Source: Snodgrassella alvi wkB2 (GTDB taxonomy: Bacteria; Pseudomonadota; Gammaproteobacteria; Burkholderiales; Neisseriaceae). Taken from it: a DNA stretch of 64,000 bases. How positions within the stretch are numbered: the stretch's first letter is position 1; every line of letters begins with the position of its first letter. Position numbers and translations under genes: made by a program. The notes under the pieces were generated by a model. That model saw only the letters and a program-made list of their open reading frames with translations. It had not been told where the DNA came from and searched no databases. Location: positions 682,001 through 746,000 of the forward strand of contig NZ_CP007446.1 of assembly GCF_000600005.1 (NCBI RefSeq). The letters are read 5' to 3'. This document shows, one piece after another, positions 46,737 to 55,745 of this stretch.

Positions 46737-48128
46737 ATGATGAGAGATAATTTTGTGAAAAAACGCAGCGCAGTATGGATGCTGAATCTGAGTCTGCTGT
46801 TAACCGCCTGTGCTACGCATAGTTCCTATCCGCAGCAAAGCATGCATAAAGCCGGAATGCTGAGCAGTGCAGAAATTGCTGCGCAGTATCAGGTTAATGC
46901 TAACTGGTGGGAAATTTACCATGATGACACTCTGAATCAGCTGGTAAATACTGCGCTGGCTAATAATGTTGATTTGCGTCAGGCAGCACTGACAGCTGAA
47001 AAAGCACGTTATAGTGCCCGCCTGACAGCAGTAGACCTGGTACCGAATGCCAGTGGTTCTCTTGGTGCCAGCAGCTCCAAAGATTTGAAACATGGCGGGG
47101 TGTCCAGCCGTAATTTTACCGGCCAGCTCGGATTAAGTTATGAACTGGACGTATGGCAGAAAATTCGTGCCAATACCAATGCGGCACGCTGGAAATATCA
47201 GGCCAGTGAAGAGGATCTGGCCGCCAGCAGACTCTCACTGATTAATAGTGTCGTCGATAATTATTTTCATCTTGCCTACATTGATGGTGCAATCAGTTTA
47301 ACTAAAGACAGTATTGAACAATACCGGCAGATTGCCAGAATCTCTCAGGCACAGTATCAGGTAGGTAAAGTCAGCAGCATTAATGCTACTAATGCCAAAC
47401 AATCGTTACTGAGCGCAGAGAATAATCTGACCTCATTGCAGCAGAACCGGCTGGAAGTATTGCAGAATCTGCATAATTTACTCAATCAGCGTCCGGGTGA
47501 GGTAACGGATATTCAACCAACTCCTTTAAATCAGATTCATTTGAGTGAAGTGAATCTGAATGTGCCATTGTCTGTACTGGCTAATCGCCCTGATTTACGT
47601 GCGGCAGAATATCGTTTGCAATCTGCTTTTTCCAGTCAGCAGGCAACTAAACGTAGCTGGTATCCGAGTATTAGTCTGAATGGTGCGGTTAATTCGCGTT
47701 CTGAGGCTGCTTCTTCGGCTTTACATTTTCCTGTCGGTACGGCAAGTGTTAATGTAAATTTGCCTTTTCTCGACTGGCAGACTCTGTATTGGCAGAACAA
47801 ACAGGCTAAGGCAGATTTTGAAAGTGCTAAACTGACTTTTGAACAATCTCTGACTACCGCCCTTAATGAAGTTGAACGCTATTACCGGCAATACACGCTT
47901 AGCCGCAATACACTGGCCAATAATGAACAAAAATACCAGTACGATTTAAAAAACAGTCGCTACTACCATGCCCGCTATCAATACGGTACTAATCCGCTTA
48001 GTGACTGGCTGGATGCATTGAATACTCAGTATTCTTCGGCACAAAACGTGTTAAACAACCGTTATAGTGTCCTGCAAAATGAAAATCTGATTTATCAGGC
48101 TATGGCCGGACGCTATCAGCCGCAATAA
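46737..48128 (+). CDS. Outer membrane efflux lipoprotein (NodT/TolC-type)
   Basis: The outer membrane channel of the tripartite pump. The 463-residue protein has a lipobox (LSLLLTACAT, cysteine about residue 25) and two OEP repeats (about residues 65-250 and 270-455). NWWEIYHDDTLNQLVNTALANN follows the signal region (seen as WWEIYHDDTLNQLV), and PLSVLANRPDLRAAEYRL near 278-295 is typical of NodT-family factors. Start could be the ATG at 46737 or 46740. It is third in the macA-macB operon, so it most likely serves MacAB. Confidence 0.92.
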   Translation: MMRDNFVKKRSAVWMLNLSLLLTACATHSSYPQQSMHKAGMLSSAEIAAQYQVNANWWEIYHDDTLNQLVNTALANNVDLRQAALTAEKARYSARLTAVDLVPNASGSLGASSSKDLKHGGVSSRNFTGQLGLSYELDVWQKIRANTNAARWKYQASEEDLAASRLSLINSVVDNYFHLAYIDGAISLTKDSIEQYRQIARISQAQYQVGKVSSINATNAKQSLLSAENNLTSLQQNRLEVLQNLHNLLNQRPGEVTDIQPTPLNQIHLSEVNLNVPLSVLANRPDLRAAEYRLQSAFSSQQATKRSWYPSISLNGAVNSRSEAASSALHFPVGTASVNVNLPFLDWQTLYWQNKQAKADFESAKLTFEQSLTTALNEVERYYRQYTLSRNTLANNEQKYQYDLKNSRYYHARYQYGTNPLSDWLDALNTQYSSAQNVLNNRYSVLQNENLIYQAMAGRYQPQ

Positions 48129-48133
48129 TATTC

Positions 48134-48170
48134 AAGCCGGCCTGTTTGAAAATATACAGGCCGGCTTTTT
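48134..48170 (+). terminator. Terminator of the macAB-OMF operon
   Basis: AAGCCGGCCTGT/ACAGGCCGGCTT stem with a 10-base loop, followed by TTTTT. Confidence 0.92.
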
Positions 48171-48225
48171 ATAGGTTAGTTGATAATTGAATTATTTTTC
48201 TGTTTTCATTACACTAATGACTAAC

Positions 48226-48391
48226 AAAAAAATCGCCCCTCAAAAAAGGGGGCGCAAAAAGGAACACAAACCACTACCAATAGAAAAGTGCTAAATAAAT
48301 TGTTGAACAAAAACAATCTATTTTAAATCTGTGAGTATGTTCAGAAATGGCTGCAAAATATTTGTGAATATTTGTGTCGTTTCGTGAACAT
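48226..48391 (-). ncRNA. Candidate Fur-repressed small RNA (NrrF/RyhB-type analogue)
   Basis: On the minus strand a promoter (TTGCAA at 48421-48426, 17-base spacer, TATGAT at 48398-48403) predicts a start near 48391. A stem CGCCCC/GGGGCG (48234-48254) followed by a run of seven U (48226-48232) makes a classic terminator. The result is a transcript of about 165 bases with no convincing ORF. A long Fur-like dyad covers the -35. In Neisseria the Fur-repressed sRNA NrrF has similar size and control; homology to it was not tested. Confidence 0.6.
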
Positions 48392-48420
48392 AGATGCATC
48401 ATAAACAAATTGTTTTCTAA

Positions 48421-48449
48421 TTGCAAATGATAGTTATTATTATTTGCAA
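48421..48449. promoter_or_regulatory. Fur-like operator, 29-base dyad
   Basis: 12-base arms TTGCAAATGATA and TATTATTTGCAA (11 of 12 pairs) around a 5-base centre. Inside lies TGATAGTTATTATTA, 12 of 14 defined positions matching the Fur 7-1-7 box. It overlaps the -35 of the candidate small RNA on the minus strand. Confidence 0.65.
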
Positions 48450-48729
48450 AAATAAATGAGAATTTTATTTATAATTTTGTTTTTAAAAGAAAAATAAATA
48501 GTGGTATATATACCCGTTAATAGAGACTATGACAAAAAATACCAAAAATTAATGTTTTATCCGGATAAAACCGCTTAATGACTATTAGTTTGTAATAGTC
48601 ATCTGTTGGATTGCCTGCTGAGTAATTTGTTTTACCGGCACGGACCGCTGTTATGCACCGGAGTTGATTTTTTAGTATTATCGGAGTTTTAAGTCAGCGG
48701 TGTTCAACCGCATAAAGCATTGAATCAAT
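48450..48729. other. dnaQ upstream region with several dyads
   Basis: 280 bases. Dyads: the 18-base perfect palindrome GTTTTATCCGGATAAAAC (48554-48571), ATGACTATT/AATAGTCAT (48578-48602), and GCGGT/ACCGC (48697-48711) close to the dnaQ start. TATAAT near 48470 may be a plus-strand -10. No ORF is seen. Confidence 0.5.
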
Positions 48730-49470
48730 ATGCGTCAAATTATTCTTGATACTGAAACCACCGGACTGTATGCAAACAATGGTGATCGCCTGATTGAATT
48801 TGCCGGTGTAGAAATGGTAGACCGGCGCCTTACCGGAAATAATCTGCATCTGTATATTAATCCTGAGCGCGATATTCCAGACGAAGCTGTGGCAGTACAC
48901 GGAATTACACTGGAAAAGCTACAGGAAATGAATGCTCCGGTGTTTGCCGGTGTGGCTCAGCAGATTGCCGACTACCTGCATGGTGCCGAACTGATTATTC
49001 ATAATGCTGCGTTTGATGAAGGCTTTCTGGATATGGAGTTTGAGCGTCTGGGTATGCCCAAGATTGAAACGATTACCAGTGGGACAGTTGATACGCTCAA
49101 AATGGCTCGTGATAAATATCCTGGACAGAAAAATTCGCTGGATGCTTTATGTACGCGGCTGGAAGTAGACCGCAGTAAGCGTGTACTGCATGGTGCGCTG
49201 ATTGACTGTGAATTACTTGGTGAAGTTTATCTTGCCATGACCCGAAGCCAGTTCAGTCTGGTAGATGAACTGATAGCCACTGCTGCTGCCAGTGAAAATC
49301 AGATTGCAGACAGCAAATATCAGATAAAACATACTGGGTTAACAGTAGTGGAACCCAGTGCAGAAGAACTGGCTGAACATGAAGCTTATTTGCAGGCGTT
49401 GGATAAAATAGTTGGTGAACCCTGTATGTGGCGGAAATGGCAGGAAAATAACGGAGATAAATCTGTATGA
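48730..49470 (+). CDS. dnaQ: DNA polymerase III epsilon subunit (proofreading exonuclease)
   Basis: The 3'-5' proofreading exonuclease of the replicative polymerase. The 246-residue protein has ExoI IILDTETTGL at residues 4-13, ExoII IIHNAAFDEGFLD near 94-106, and ExoIII in HGALIDCELLGEVYLAM near 156-172 (H and D of the DEDDh type). The C-terminal about 60 residues bind the alpha subunit. It overlaps ispD by 4 bases, which couples it to the isoprenoid genes. Confidence 0.96.
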   Translation: MRQIILDTETTGLYANNGDRLIEFAGVEMVDRRLTGNNLHLYINPERDIPDEAVAVHGITLEKLQEMNAPVFAGVAQQIADYLHGAELIIHNAAFDEGFLDMEFERLGMPKIETITSGTVDTLKMARDKYPGQKNSLDALCTRLEVDRSKRVLHGALIDCELLGEVYLAMTRSQFSLVDELIATAAASENQIADSKYQIKHTGLTVVEPSAEELAEHEAYLQALDKIVGEPCMWRKWQENNGDKSV

Positions 49471-50174
49471 CCCGGCATGTAGTGCTGATTCCTGCCGCGG
49501 GTGTCGGAGCACGATTTGGTGCAGGATGTCCGAAACAATATGTTACTTTGGCCGGTCAGACTGTATTACAGCATACAGTGTCGCGACTGGCACAAATCAG
49601 TGCAATTGATCTGTTTTTGATTGTTGTATCAGAACAGGATGAATATATCGATGCTGTCTATCCGGCAGATTTATTACCGCCGGATGTGCATATCCTGCGT
49701 TGTGGCGGAGCGACGCGGGCGCAAACTGTGCACAATGGGATTGTGCAGGCGCAAAAATATTTTAATGTACAGGATAACGACTGGATACTGGTACATGATG
49801 CCGCTCGTTGCTGTGTGAGTACGGATTCTGTAAAACGTTTATTAGCTGCTGTGCAGGATCATGCAGTCGGCGGGTTACTAGCGCTTCCCGTAGCAGATAC
49901 CCTTAAACAGGCAGATGAGCAACAGCAGGTGAGCCGGACAGTGAACAGGACAGGTTTATGGCAGGCTCAGACTCCACAAATGTTTCGTACCGGTATTCTG
50001 GCCAGAGCACTGGCACAGGCAGATTTGGATGTAATTACAGATGAATCTTCTGCCGTAGAGGCGCTTGGTCTAACTCCATTACTGGTAGCAGGGGATATAC
50101 GCAATCTGAAACTCACCAGTGCACAGGATGCGTTACTGGCTAGCTATTTTTTACAGCAGGACACCATTAAATGA
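49467..50174 (+). CDS. ispD: 2-C-methyl-D-erythritol 4-phosphate cytidylyltransferase IspD
   Basis: Third enzyme of the MEP isoprenoid pathway; joins CMP from CTP to methylerythritol phosphate. The 235-residue protein opens with [19 protein letters not shown] (nucleotide loop, residues 7-25). [10 protein letters not shown] near 109-118 and [11 protein letters not shown] near 190-200 complete the signature. ATGA overlaps join it to dnaQ upstream and ispF downstream, giving a dnaQ-ispD-ispF operon. Confidence 0.96.
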   Translation: MTRHVVLIPAAGVGARFGAGCPKQYVTLAGQTVLQHTVSRLAQISAIDLFLIVVSEQDEYIDAVYPADLLPPDVHILRCGGATRAQTVHNGIVQAQKYFNVQDNDWILVHDAARCCVSTDSVKRLLAAVQDHAVGGLLALPVADTLKQADEQQQVSRTVNRTGLWQAQTPQMFRTGILARALAQADLDVITDESSAVEALGLTPLLVAGDIRNLKLTSAQDALLASYFLQQDTIK

Positions 50175-50653
50175 GTTCTTTAAGAATTGGTCAGGGTTAT
50201 GATGTGCATCAGCTCGTTAGCGGGCGGCCATTGTTACTTGGCGGCGTAAAAATTCCTTTTGATAAAGGTTTGCTTGGTCATTCTGATGCAGATGCGCTAT
50301 TGCATGCGATTACCGATGCACTGCTGGGTGCAGCTGCTTTAGGTGATATTGGCAAGCTTTATCCGGATACAGCTGCTGCAAATAAAGATGCCGATAGCCG
50401 TGTACTGTTACGTGGTGCCTGTGCTGCCGTTCTGGCTGCCGGCTGGCGTGTGGTCAACGTTGATAGTACGGTTATTGCTCAGGAGCCGAAATTGCGTCCT
50501 TATATAGATCAGATGCGCATAAATATTGCAGCTGATTTGAATATAGCTGTGGATGCAGTAAATGTTAAGGGTAAAACCAATGAAAAATTAGGCTATCTGG
50601 GGCGGAAAGAAGCTATTGAGGCTCAGGCAGTCGTATTGCTGACGGCAGTTTAA
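50171..50653 (+). CDS. ispF: 2-C-methyl-D-erythritol 2,4-cyclodiphosphate synthase IspF
   Basis: Fifth enzyme of the MEP pathway, a zinc-dependent trimer. The 160-residue protein shows metal ligands in GQGYDVHQL (Asp and His) and [19 protein letters not shown] (split: [19 protein letters not shown]). [21 protein letters not shown] near 134-154 is the C-terminal signature. It is last in the dnaQ-ispD-ispF operon; rpiA follows after 87 bases. Confidence 0.97.
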   Translation: MSSLRIGQGYDVHQLVSGRPLLLGGVKIPFDKGLLGHSDADALLHAITDALLGAAALGDIGKLYPDTAAANKDADSRVLLRGACAAVLAAGWRVVNVDSTVIAQEPKLRPYIDQMRINIAADLNIAVDAVNVKGKTNEKLGYLGRKEAIEAQAVVLLTAV

Positions 50654-50740
50654 TCCTGTTGCGGCATCAGTTATAATTTCGTGCAGGAATAATTATTGTT
50701 TGAAATGTACTTAAAGTTAAGCTGATCAAGGAGCAGTAGA

Positions 50741-51409
50741 ATGGCCACACAGGATGAGTTGAAACGTCAGGCAGCGCAAAAAGCTGTTGAATATGTCAAT
50801 GAAAACGAGTATCTGGGTATTGGTACCGGTTCTACCGTGTATTTTTTTATTGAGGCACTGGCACAAAGTAAAAAGCAGATTAAAGGTGCAGTATCCACAT
50901 CTGCCCTGACCAGTGAAACTTTGAAAAAATTTGGTATTCCGGAAGTAACACTCAATGAAGTGAATGGTTTACCGCTGTACATTGATGGAGCTGATGAAAT
51001 CAATCATTTATTGCAGATGATTAAAGGTGGCGGCGGTGCATTGTTAAATGAAAAAATTGTTGCCAGTGCTGCTGAGAAATTCATTTGTATTGCTGATGAA
51101 AGTAAATATACCAGTCGTCTTGGTCATGTATTGTTACCAGTTGAAGTGACGCCCAATGCCCGTTCACTGGTAGCGCGCCGGCTACTGAAACTTGGCGGAG
51201 AGCCTGAACTGCGTCTGGGTTTTACTTCTGATCATGGTAATCAGATTCTGGATGTAGCTAATCTGAACTTTGATGAGCCGATTAAAATGGAAGATGCCAT
51301 TAATAAGATACCCGGTGTAGTGGAAAATGGTTTGTTTACTCACCATCCGGCTGATTTACTGGTGCTGGGTTGCAGCGATGGTGTCAAGGTATTAACTGCC
51401 AGAGTCTGA
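50741..51409 (+). CDS. rpiA: Ribose-5-phosphate isomerase A
   Basis: Interconverts ribose 5-phosphate and ribulose 5-phosphate in the non-oxidative pentose phosphate pathway. The 222-residue protein has LGIGTGSTVYFFIEAL near 26-41, YIDGADEIN near 80-88 with the catalytic acid, and KGGGGALLNEKIVA near 94-107. CAAGGAGCAG is a good Shine-Dalgarno. It ends before a terminator. Confidence 0.97.
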   Translation: MATQDELKRQAAQKAVEYVNENEYLGIGTGSTVYFFIEALAQSKKQIKGAVSTSALTSETLKKFGIPEVTLNEVNGLPLYIDGADEINHLLQMIKGGGGALLNEKIVASAAEKFICIADESKYTSRLGHVLLPVEVTPNARSLVARRLLKLGGEPELRLGFTSDHGNQILDVANLNFDEPIKMEDAINKIPGVVENGLFTHHPADLLVLGCSDGVKVLTARV

Positions 51410-51455
51410 ATTCGCTGCACAGAAGTATTTAATATTACAATTAATTAATATCTGC

Positions 51456-51499
51456 GCAGCCAGTTACCTGAAAAAAGGGTAGCTGGCTGCTGTTGTTTT
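51456..51499 (+). terminator. Terminator after rpiA
   Basis: GCAGCCAG plus TACC pairs with GGTA plus CTGGCTGC (one mismatch), followed by TGTTGTTTT. Confidence 0.85.
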
Positions 51500-51571
51500 A
51501 AGGGTTTATTTTACTGTCTGTGGTTTATTCTGTTCATGCCGGGCATATTTAACAATGTGGTTTTCTGATAA

Positions 51572-52222
51572 ATGCATAAAAGAAAAAAAATTCTGACTAA
51601 CTGGCGTAAAATTCTGGTCTGGGTGGCTGTTATTCTGACAATCGCTAAAGTGTGGTTGCCGGAAAGTATAATTACACCTTTAGCGGAATGGACACAGAAA
51701 GCGGACAGTATTGTGCGCTCTGTACAGGATTTACTTAATGGTAAGCCGCCTGTAAGAGGAAAAAAGTGGGCAGTAGCCAGTAAAGGACGCTATTCCGGTA
51801 ATGTTGACAGTGTGCATGACGGAGATACTGTGCATATCAGAGACAAGGACGGGCATATGCATAAAGTTCGTCTGGCTAATATAGATGCGCCGGAAATCAA
51901 ACAAGCTTATGGTATAGCCAGTCGTGATGCCTTAAAAGCACGTATTGAAGGTAAGTATGTTGATGTCAATGTGGTTGCTATAGATCAGTATCAGCGTGAG
52001 GTTGGTCAGATTATATTGAATAATGCAGATATTAACTTATGGATGGTTCAGCAGGGATATGCATGGCATTACGACTCAATTGCTAAAAAGCAGCAGGATC
52101 GATTAGGTTTTGGCCGTTATCAGAGTGCTCAGATACAGGCGCGCCAAAATCGTCTCGGTTTATGGCACAATGCCAGTGCAATAGCACCGTGGCAGTTTCG
52201 TCAGCAACAAAAAAACCGATAA
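51572..52222 (+). CDS. Thermonuclease-family (SNase-like) protein
   Basis: A 216-residue protein. A hydrophobic helix at about residues 10-30 is a membrane anchor or uncleaved signal, so the nuclease would act outside the cytoplasm. The SNase fold follows: VDSVHDGDTVHI near 74-85, KVRLANIDAPEI near 95-106 with catalytic Arg and Glu, and DQYQREVGQI near 134-143 with the second Arg. It hydrolyses DNA or RNA with calcium in the family. The spacing to nth is 12 bases, suggesting co-transcription. Confidence 0.88.
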   Translation: MHKRKKILTNWRKILVWVAVILTIAKVWLPESIITPLAEWTQKADSIVRSVQDLLNGKPPVRGKKWAVASKGRYSGNVDSVHDGDTVHIRDKDGHMHKVRLANIDAPEIKQAYGIASRDALKARIEGKYVDVNVVAIDQYQREVGQIILNNADINLWMVQQGYAWHYDSIAKKQQDRLGFGRYQSAQIQARQNRLGLWHNASAIAPWQFRQQQKNR

Positions 52223-52234
52223 TGGTTTAATTTC

Positions 52235-52876
52235 ATGAATGCACAAAAGCGCAAGAAAATATTCACTCGTTTGCAGGCCGTCTGTCAGAATCCGACTACA
52301 GAGCTGATATATCATTCACCATTTGAATTATTGATAGCTGTTATGCTCTCGGCACAGGCAACGGATGTTTCTGTCAATAAATGCACTATACATTTATTCC
52401 GAATGGCACCCACGGCACAAGCTATGCTGGAGTTAGGAATAGATAAAGTTATGGAGTGTATTCGGACCATCGGTTTATATAAAACCAAAGCCAAACATGT
52501 GATGGAAACTTGCCGGATTCTGGTGCAGCAGTATAACGGAGATGTACCGCAAACCAGAGAAGAGCTGGAGGCATTGCCGGGAGTAGGGAGAAAAACGGCT
52601 AATGTTGTGCTGAATACAGCTTTTGGTCATCCAACGATTGCAGTAGATACGCATATTTTCCGGGTATGTAATCGTACTGGTTTGGCACCGGGTAAAACGG
52701 TACGTGAAGTTGAGGATAAATTAATGCAGGTGGTGCCGAAACAGTTCAGACTTAATGCACATCACTGGCTTATTTTACACGGACGTTACATATGTAAAGC
52801 GCGTAAACCGCTGTGTGAGCAATGTCTGATAAATGATTTGTGCGAGTATCCGGCAAAGTCGACTTTAACCGTCTGA
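52235..52876 (+). CDS. nth: Endonuclease III
   Basis: DNA glycosylase/AP lyase that removes oxidised pyrimidines in base excision repair. The 213-residue protein has the helix-hairpin-helix LPGVGRKTANV with catalytic K120 and the catalytic D138 (AVDTHIFRV). The [4Fe-4S] cysteines are C187, C194, C197 and C203. Numbering equals that of the E. coli enzyme. Confidence 0.97.
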   Translation: MNAQKRKKIFTRLQAVCQNPTTELIYHSPFELLIAVMLSAQATDVSVNKCTIHLFRMAPTAQAMLELGIDKVMECIRTIGLYKTKAKHVMETCRILVQQYNGDVPQTREELEALPGVGRKTANVVLNTAFGHPTIAVDTHIFRVCNRTGLAPGKTVREVEDKLMQVVPKQFRLNAHHWLILHGRYICKARKPLCEQCLINDLCEYPAKSTLTV

Positions 52877-52956
52877 TTGTGTAACTTAACGCCTCTTTTC
52901 GTTACAATATTATTAATCTTTGCTTGTGTAAGAAAACAAAAAAGTTAGGGAAGTGG

Positions 52957-54429
52957 ATGCGGATAAATCGCAAATATATGTTGACGGCAATTTTGTCAGT
53001 GTTGTTAGTAGCAGGTTGTGACAGGCTGGAACAATGGTTTGGCAAAAATAAGGACGGTCAGGGTTTTGTGAAGGAAATACCTGCCGGTACTGATGGGAAC
53101 AGCAATCAGGTAGCTATGTTGTTGCCCGATTTTACCCGGCTGGTCGACCAGCAAGGTCCGGCAGTAGTCAATATTCAGGCTACACGCAATAACCGTAATA
53201 TCGATAATGAAGCCGGTCCGGATGCTTTGCCTGACAATGATCCGTTTTACGAATACTTCAAACGCCTTTTGCCAAATGTACCGCAAACCCCGCAGGCAAA
53301 TGATGATGAATATAATTTTGGTTCAGGTTTTATTATCAGTAAGGATGGTTATATTCTTACCAACACTCATGTAGTCAACGGTATGAATAATATTAAGGTT
53401 TTACTGAATGATAAACGTGAATTTCAGGCAAAACTGATTGGTGCTGATGCTCAGTCTGATGTTGCATTATTAAAAATCAATGCCGATGAATTACCGGTTG
53501 TAGAACTGGGTAATCCTGAAGAATTAAAAGTCGGAGAATGGGTAGCGGCCATTGGTGCGCCGTTTGGTTTTGATAATAGTGTGACTGCCGGCATCGTTTC
53601 AGCCAAAGGACGCAGTCTGCCGGAAGAAAACTATACGCCGTTTATCCAGACTGATGTGGCTATTAATCCCGGAAATTCAGGTGGACCATTATTTAATCTT
53701 AAGGGACAGGTAGTAGGAATTAACTCACAGATATACAGCCGCAGTGGTGGCTTTATGGGTATTTCTTTTGCCATTCCGATTGATGTGGCCATGAATGTAG
53801 CCGAACAATTGAAAACATCAGGTAAGGTACAGCGAGGCCGGCTTGGAGTAGTTATTCAGGAAGTCAACTATAATCTGGCTAAATCTTTTGGTCTGGATAA
53901 AGCCAATGGTGCGCTGATTACTCAAGTTGTTGCCGGCGGACCGGCAGCTAAAGCAGGCTTATTATCCGGTGATATCGTACAAAGTGTGAATGGCGATGAG
54001 CTAAAGAATTCAAGCGATTTGCCGGTGAAAGTTGGTTTACTGCCACCAGGTAAGCAAATCGTTCTGGGTATCTGGCGTAAAGGTAAAAAAGAAGAAATCA
54101 AGGTAACGCTGGATAATGTGTCTCCGGCTGTAGCTAATCCGGCCAGTTCTGCCAGTAGTACCATTATGCCAACTGACGGAACCAGTTTTGCCGAACACCG
54201 TCTCGGTCTGGTATTGCGGGCAACAGCTCAGGGGCTGATTATTGAAGACATCAGCGGGCTGGCTGCACAGGTAGATTTACGTCGTGGCGATATTATTATC
54301 GCCGTTGGTCAGAAACTGGTTCATGACGAAAAAGATTTTGATAATGCAGTAGCAGCCAGTGGAAAAAATGTACCTCTGTTAATCAGGCGTGCAAACAATA
54401 CCCTGTTTATTGCTATGATGCTGCCGTAA
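52957..54429 (+). CDS. HtrA/DegP-family periplasmic serine protease (MucD-type lipoprotein)
   Basis: A periplasmic quality-control protease. The ATG at 52957 follows AGGGAAG and gives a lipoprotein signal (MLTAILSVLLVAGC, cysteine about residue 21); an upstream ATG at 52924 adds 11 basic residues. The 490-residue product has the catalytic triad H138 (NTHVV), D168 (SDVALL) and S241 (NPGNSGGP). Two PDZ domains follow (about 280-370 and 400-485). It degrades or refolds misfolded envelope proteins. The lipobox suggests anchoring to a membrane rather than free periplasmic location. Confidence 0.93.
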   Translation: MRINRKYMLTAILSVLLVAGCDRLEQWFGKNKDGQGFVKEIPAGTDGNSNQVAMLLPDFTRLVDQQGPAVVNIQATRNNRNIDNEAGPDALPDNDPFYEYFKRLLPNVPQTPQANDDEYNFGSGFIISKDGYILTNTHVVNGMNNIKVLLNDKREFQAKLIGADAQSDVALLKINADELPVVELGNPEELKVGEWVAAIGAPFGFDNSVTAGIVSAKGRSLPEENYTPFIQTDVAINPGNSGGPLFNLKGQVVGINSQIYSRSGGFMGISFAIPIDVAMNVAEQLKTSGKVQRGRLGVVIQEVNYNLAKSFGLDKANGALITQVVAGGPAAKAGLLSGDIVQSVNGDELKNSSDLPVKVGLLPPGKQIVLGIWRKGKKEEIKVTLDNVSPAVANPASSASSTIMPTDGTSFAEHRLGLVLRATAQGLIIEDISGLAAQVDLRRGDIIIAVGQKLVHDEKDFDNAVAASGKNVPLLIRRANNTLFIAMMLP

Positions 54430-54582
54430 TTTTTTATAAAGATACTGTTCTAGTTGGATAATTAGTTAATCGTACAGGTCGTTTACACCATTATACAGGT
54501 TTTATTAATTGTTCCATTGTTAATGATGGAACACTTTCTGGTCAGACCACGCGATTCATTCAGAAAAATTTTGGAATAATTT

Positions 54583-55680
54583 ATGTTGTCAGTACATCCC
54601 AAAGCATTAGCACGTGGTCCGGTTATGGCTGATGTGGCACAGTTCAGGTTAAGTGATACCGAACGTGAACGTTTATGTCATCCGGCCATTGGCGGTGTGA
54701 TTCTGTTCCGGCGCAATTATCAGTCCCGTGCTCAGTTAACCGAGCTGGTTGCGGAAATTAAAGCATTAAGAACACCGGAGCTTATTGTCGCTGTTGATCA
54801 TGAAGGCGGGCGGGTACAGCGCTTTATTCCCGAATTTACCCGATTGCCGGCCATGCGTACTCTGGGACAGTGCTGGGAGCAGCATGGTGCAGCAATGGCC
54901 GACAAAATGGCCGAAACGGTAGGCTGGGTACTGGCTACTGAATTACGTGCCTGTGGCATAGATTTATCATTTACGCCTGTTCTGGATTTGGACTGGGGTG
55001 AATGTGCTGTTATTGGTAATCGCAGTTTTCATCAGCAGCCGGCTGTAGTCAGCTCTCTGGCAGTAGCTTTGCAACGTGGTCTGGCTCGTGGTGGTATGGC
55101 TTGCTGTGGCAAACATTTTCCCGGGCATGGAGCTGTCAGTGGTGATAGCCATCTTACCTTACCGGAAGATAACCGCAGCTGGGAAGAATTATGGGCTGAT
55201 GATATTCAGCCATTTAAAGATTTAATTCATAATGGTATGCCGGCACTCATGCCCGCACACGTGGTATATCCTAAAGTTGATCCGACAGAACCGGCAGGAT
55301 TCTCCACTATCTGGCTGGGGGGTGTTTTACGCGATAAAATGCAGTTTGATGGAGTGATTTTCTCTGATGATTTAACTATGGAAGGAGCCAGCTGCGCCGG
55401 TGATATCCATGCACGTACAGCGCAGGCTTTTGGTGCCGGCTGTGATATCGCTCTGGTATGTAATAAACCAGACTGGGTAGATAACCTTCTGACCGATTTT
55501 GTCTGGCCGGATATCAGCCGGCTGGCACAGCGCTGGCAGATGATTGCCGGTAAGGGGAGTGCAACAGAATATGTTGCTACTATGCAGACACCTGAATTTC
55601 AGGCAGCTCAGCAACTGGTAGCCAGTCTGGCCTCTGCTCAGGACACTCTCAATGGTGTTCAGGTAGGCGAAGCCTGCTAA
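54583..55680 (+). CDS. nagZ: Beta-N-acetylhexosaminidase NagZ
   Basis: Cytoplasmic peptidoglycan-recycling enzyme of glycoside hydrolase family 3; removes N-acetylglucosamine from anhydromuropeptides. The 365-residue protein has LIVAVDHEGGRVQRF near 67-81. GKHFPGHGAVSGDSHLTLP near 175-193 holds the catalytic Asp/His loop, and FSDDLTMEGA near 261-270 holds the nucleophilic aspartate. Length is usual for the family. In some bacteria its products induce AmpC beta-lactamase; no ampC is seen here. Confidence 0.96.
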   Translation: MLSVHPKALARGPVMADVAQFRLSDTERERLCHPAIGGVILFRRNYQSRAQLTELVAEIKALRTPELIVAVDHEGGRVQRFIPEFTRLPAMRTLGQCWEQHGAAMADKMAETVGWVLATELRACGIDLSFTPVLDLDWGECAVIGNRSFHQQPAVVSSLAVALQRGLARGGMACCGKHFPGHGAVSGDSHLTLPEDNRSWEELWADDIQPFKDLIHNGMPALMPAHVVYPKVDPTEPAGFSTIWLGGVLRDKMQFDGVIFSDDLTMEGASCAGDIHARTAQAFGAGCDIALVCNKPDWVDNLLTDFVWPDISRLAQRWQMIAGKGSATEYVATMQTPEFQAAQQLVASLASAQDTLNGVQVGEAC

Positions 55681-55697
55681 TTATTTCTCCGGACAAC

Positions 55698-55728
55698 AAA
55701 AAAGCCATAGTCAGACTATGGCTTTTTT
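55698..55728. terminator. Bidirectional terminator nagZ/adhP
   Basis: AAAAAAGCCATAG/CTATGGCTTTTTT with a 5-base loop, between convergent nagZ and adhP. Confidence 0.92.
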
Positions 55729-55745
55729 AAACTGCCTAACAGATA

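Noticed and set aside
48280..48403. 41-codon minus-strand ORF inside the candidate small RNA.
   Set aside because: No Shine-Dalgarno and no protein-like pattern; a non-coding RNA explains promoter and terminator better, though a dual-function RNA cannot be excluded.
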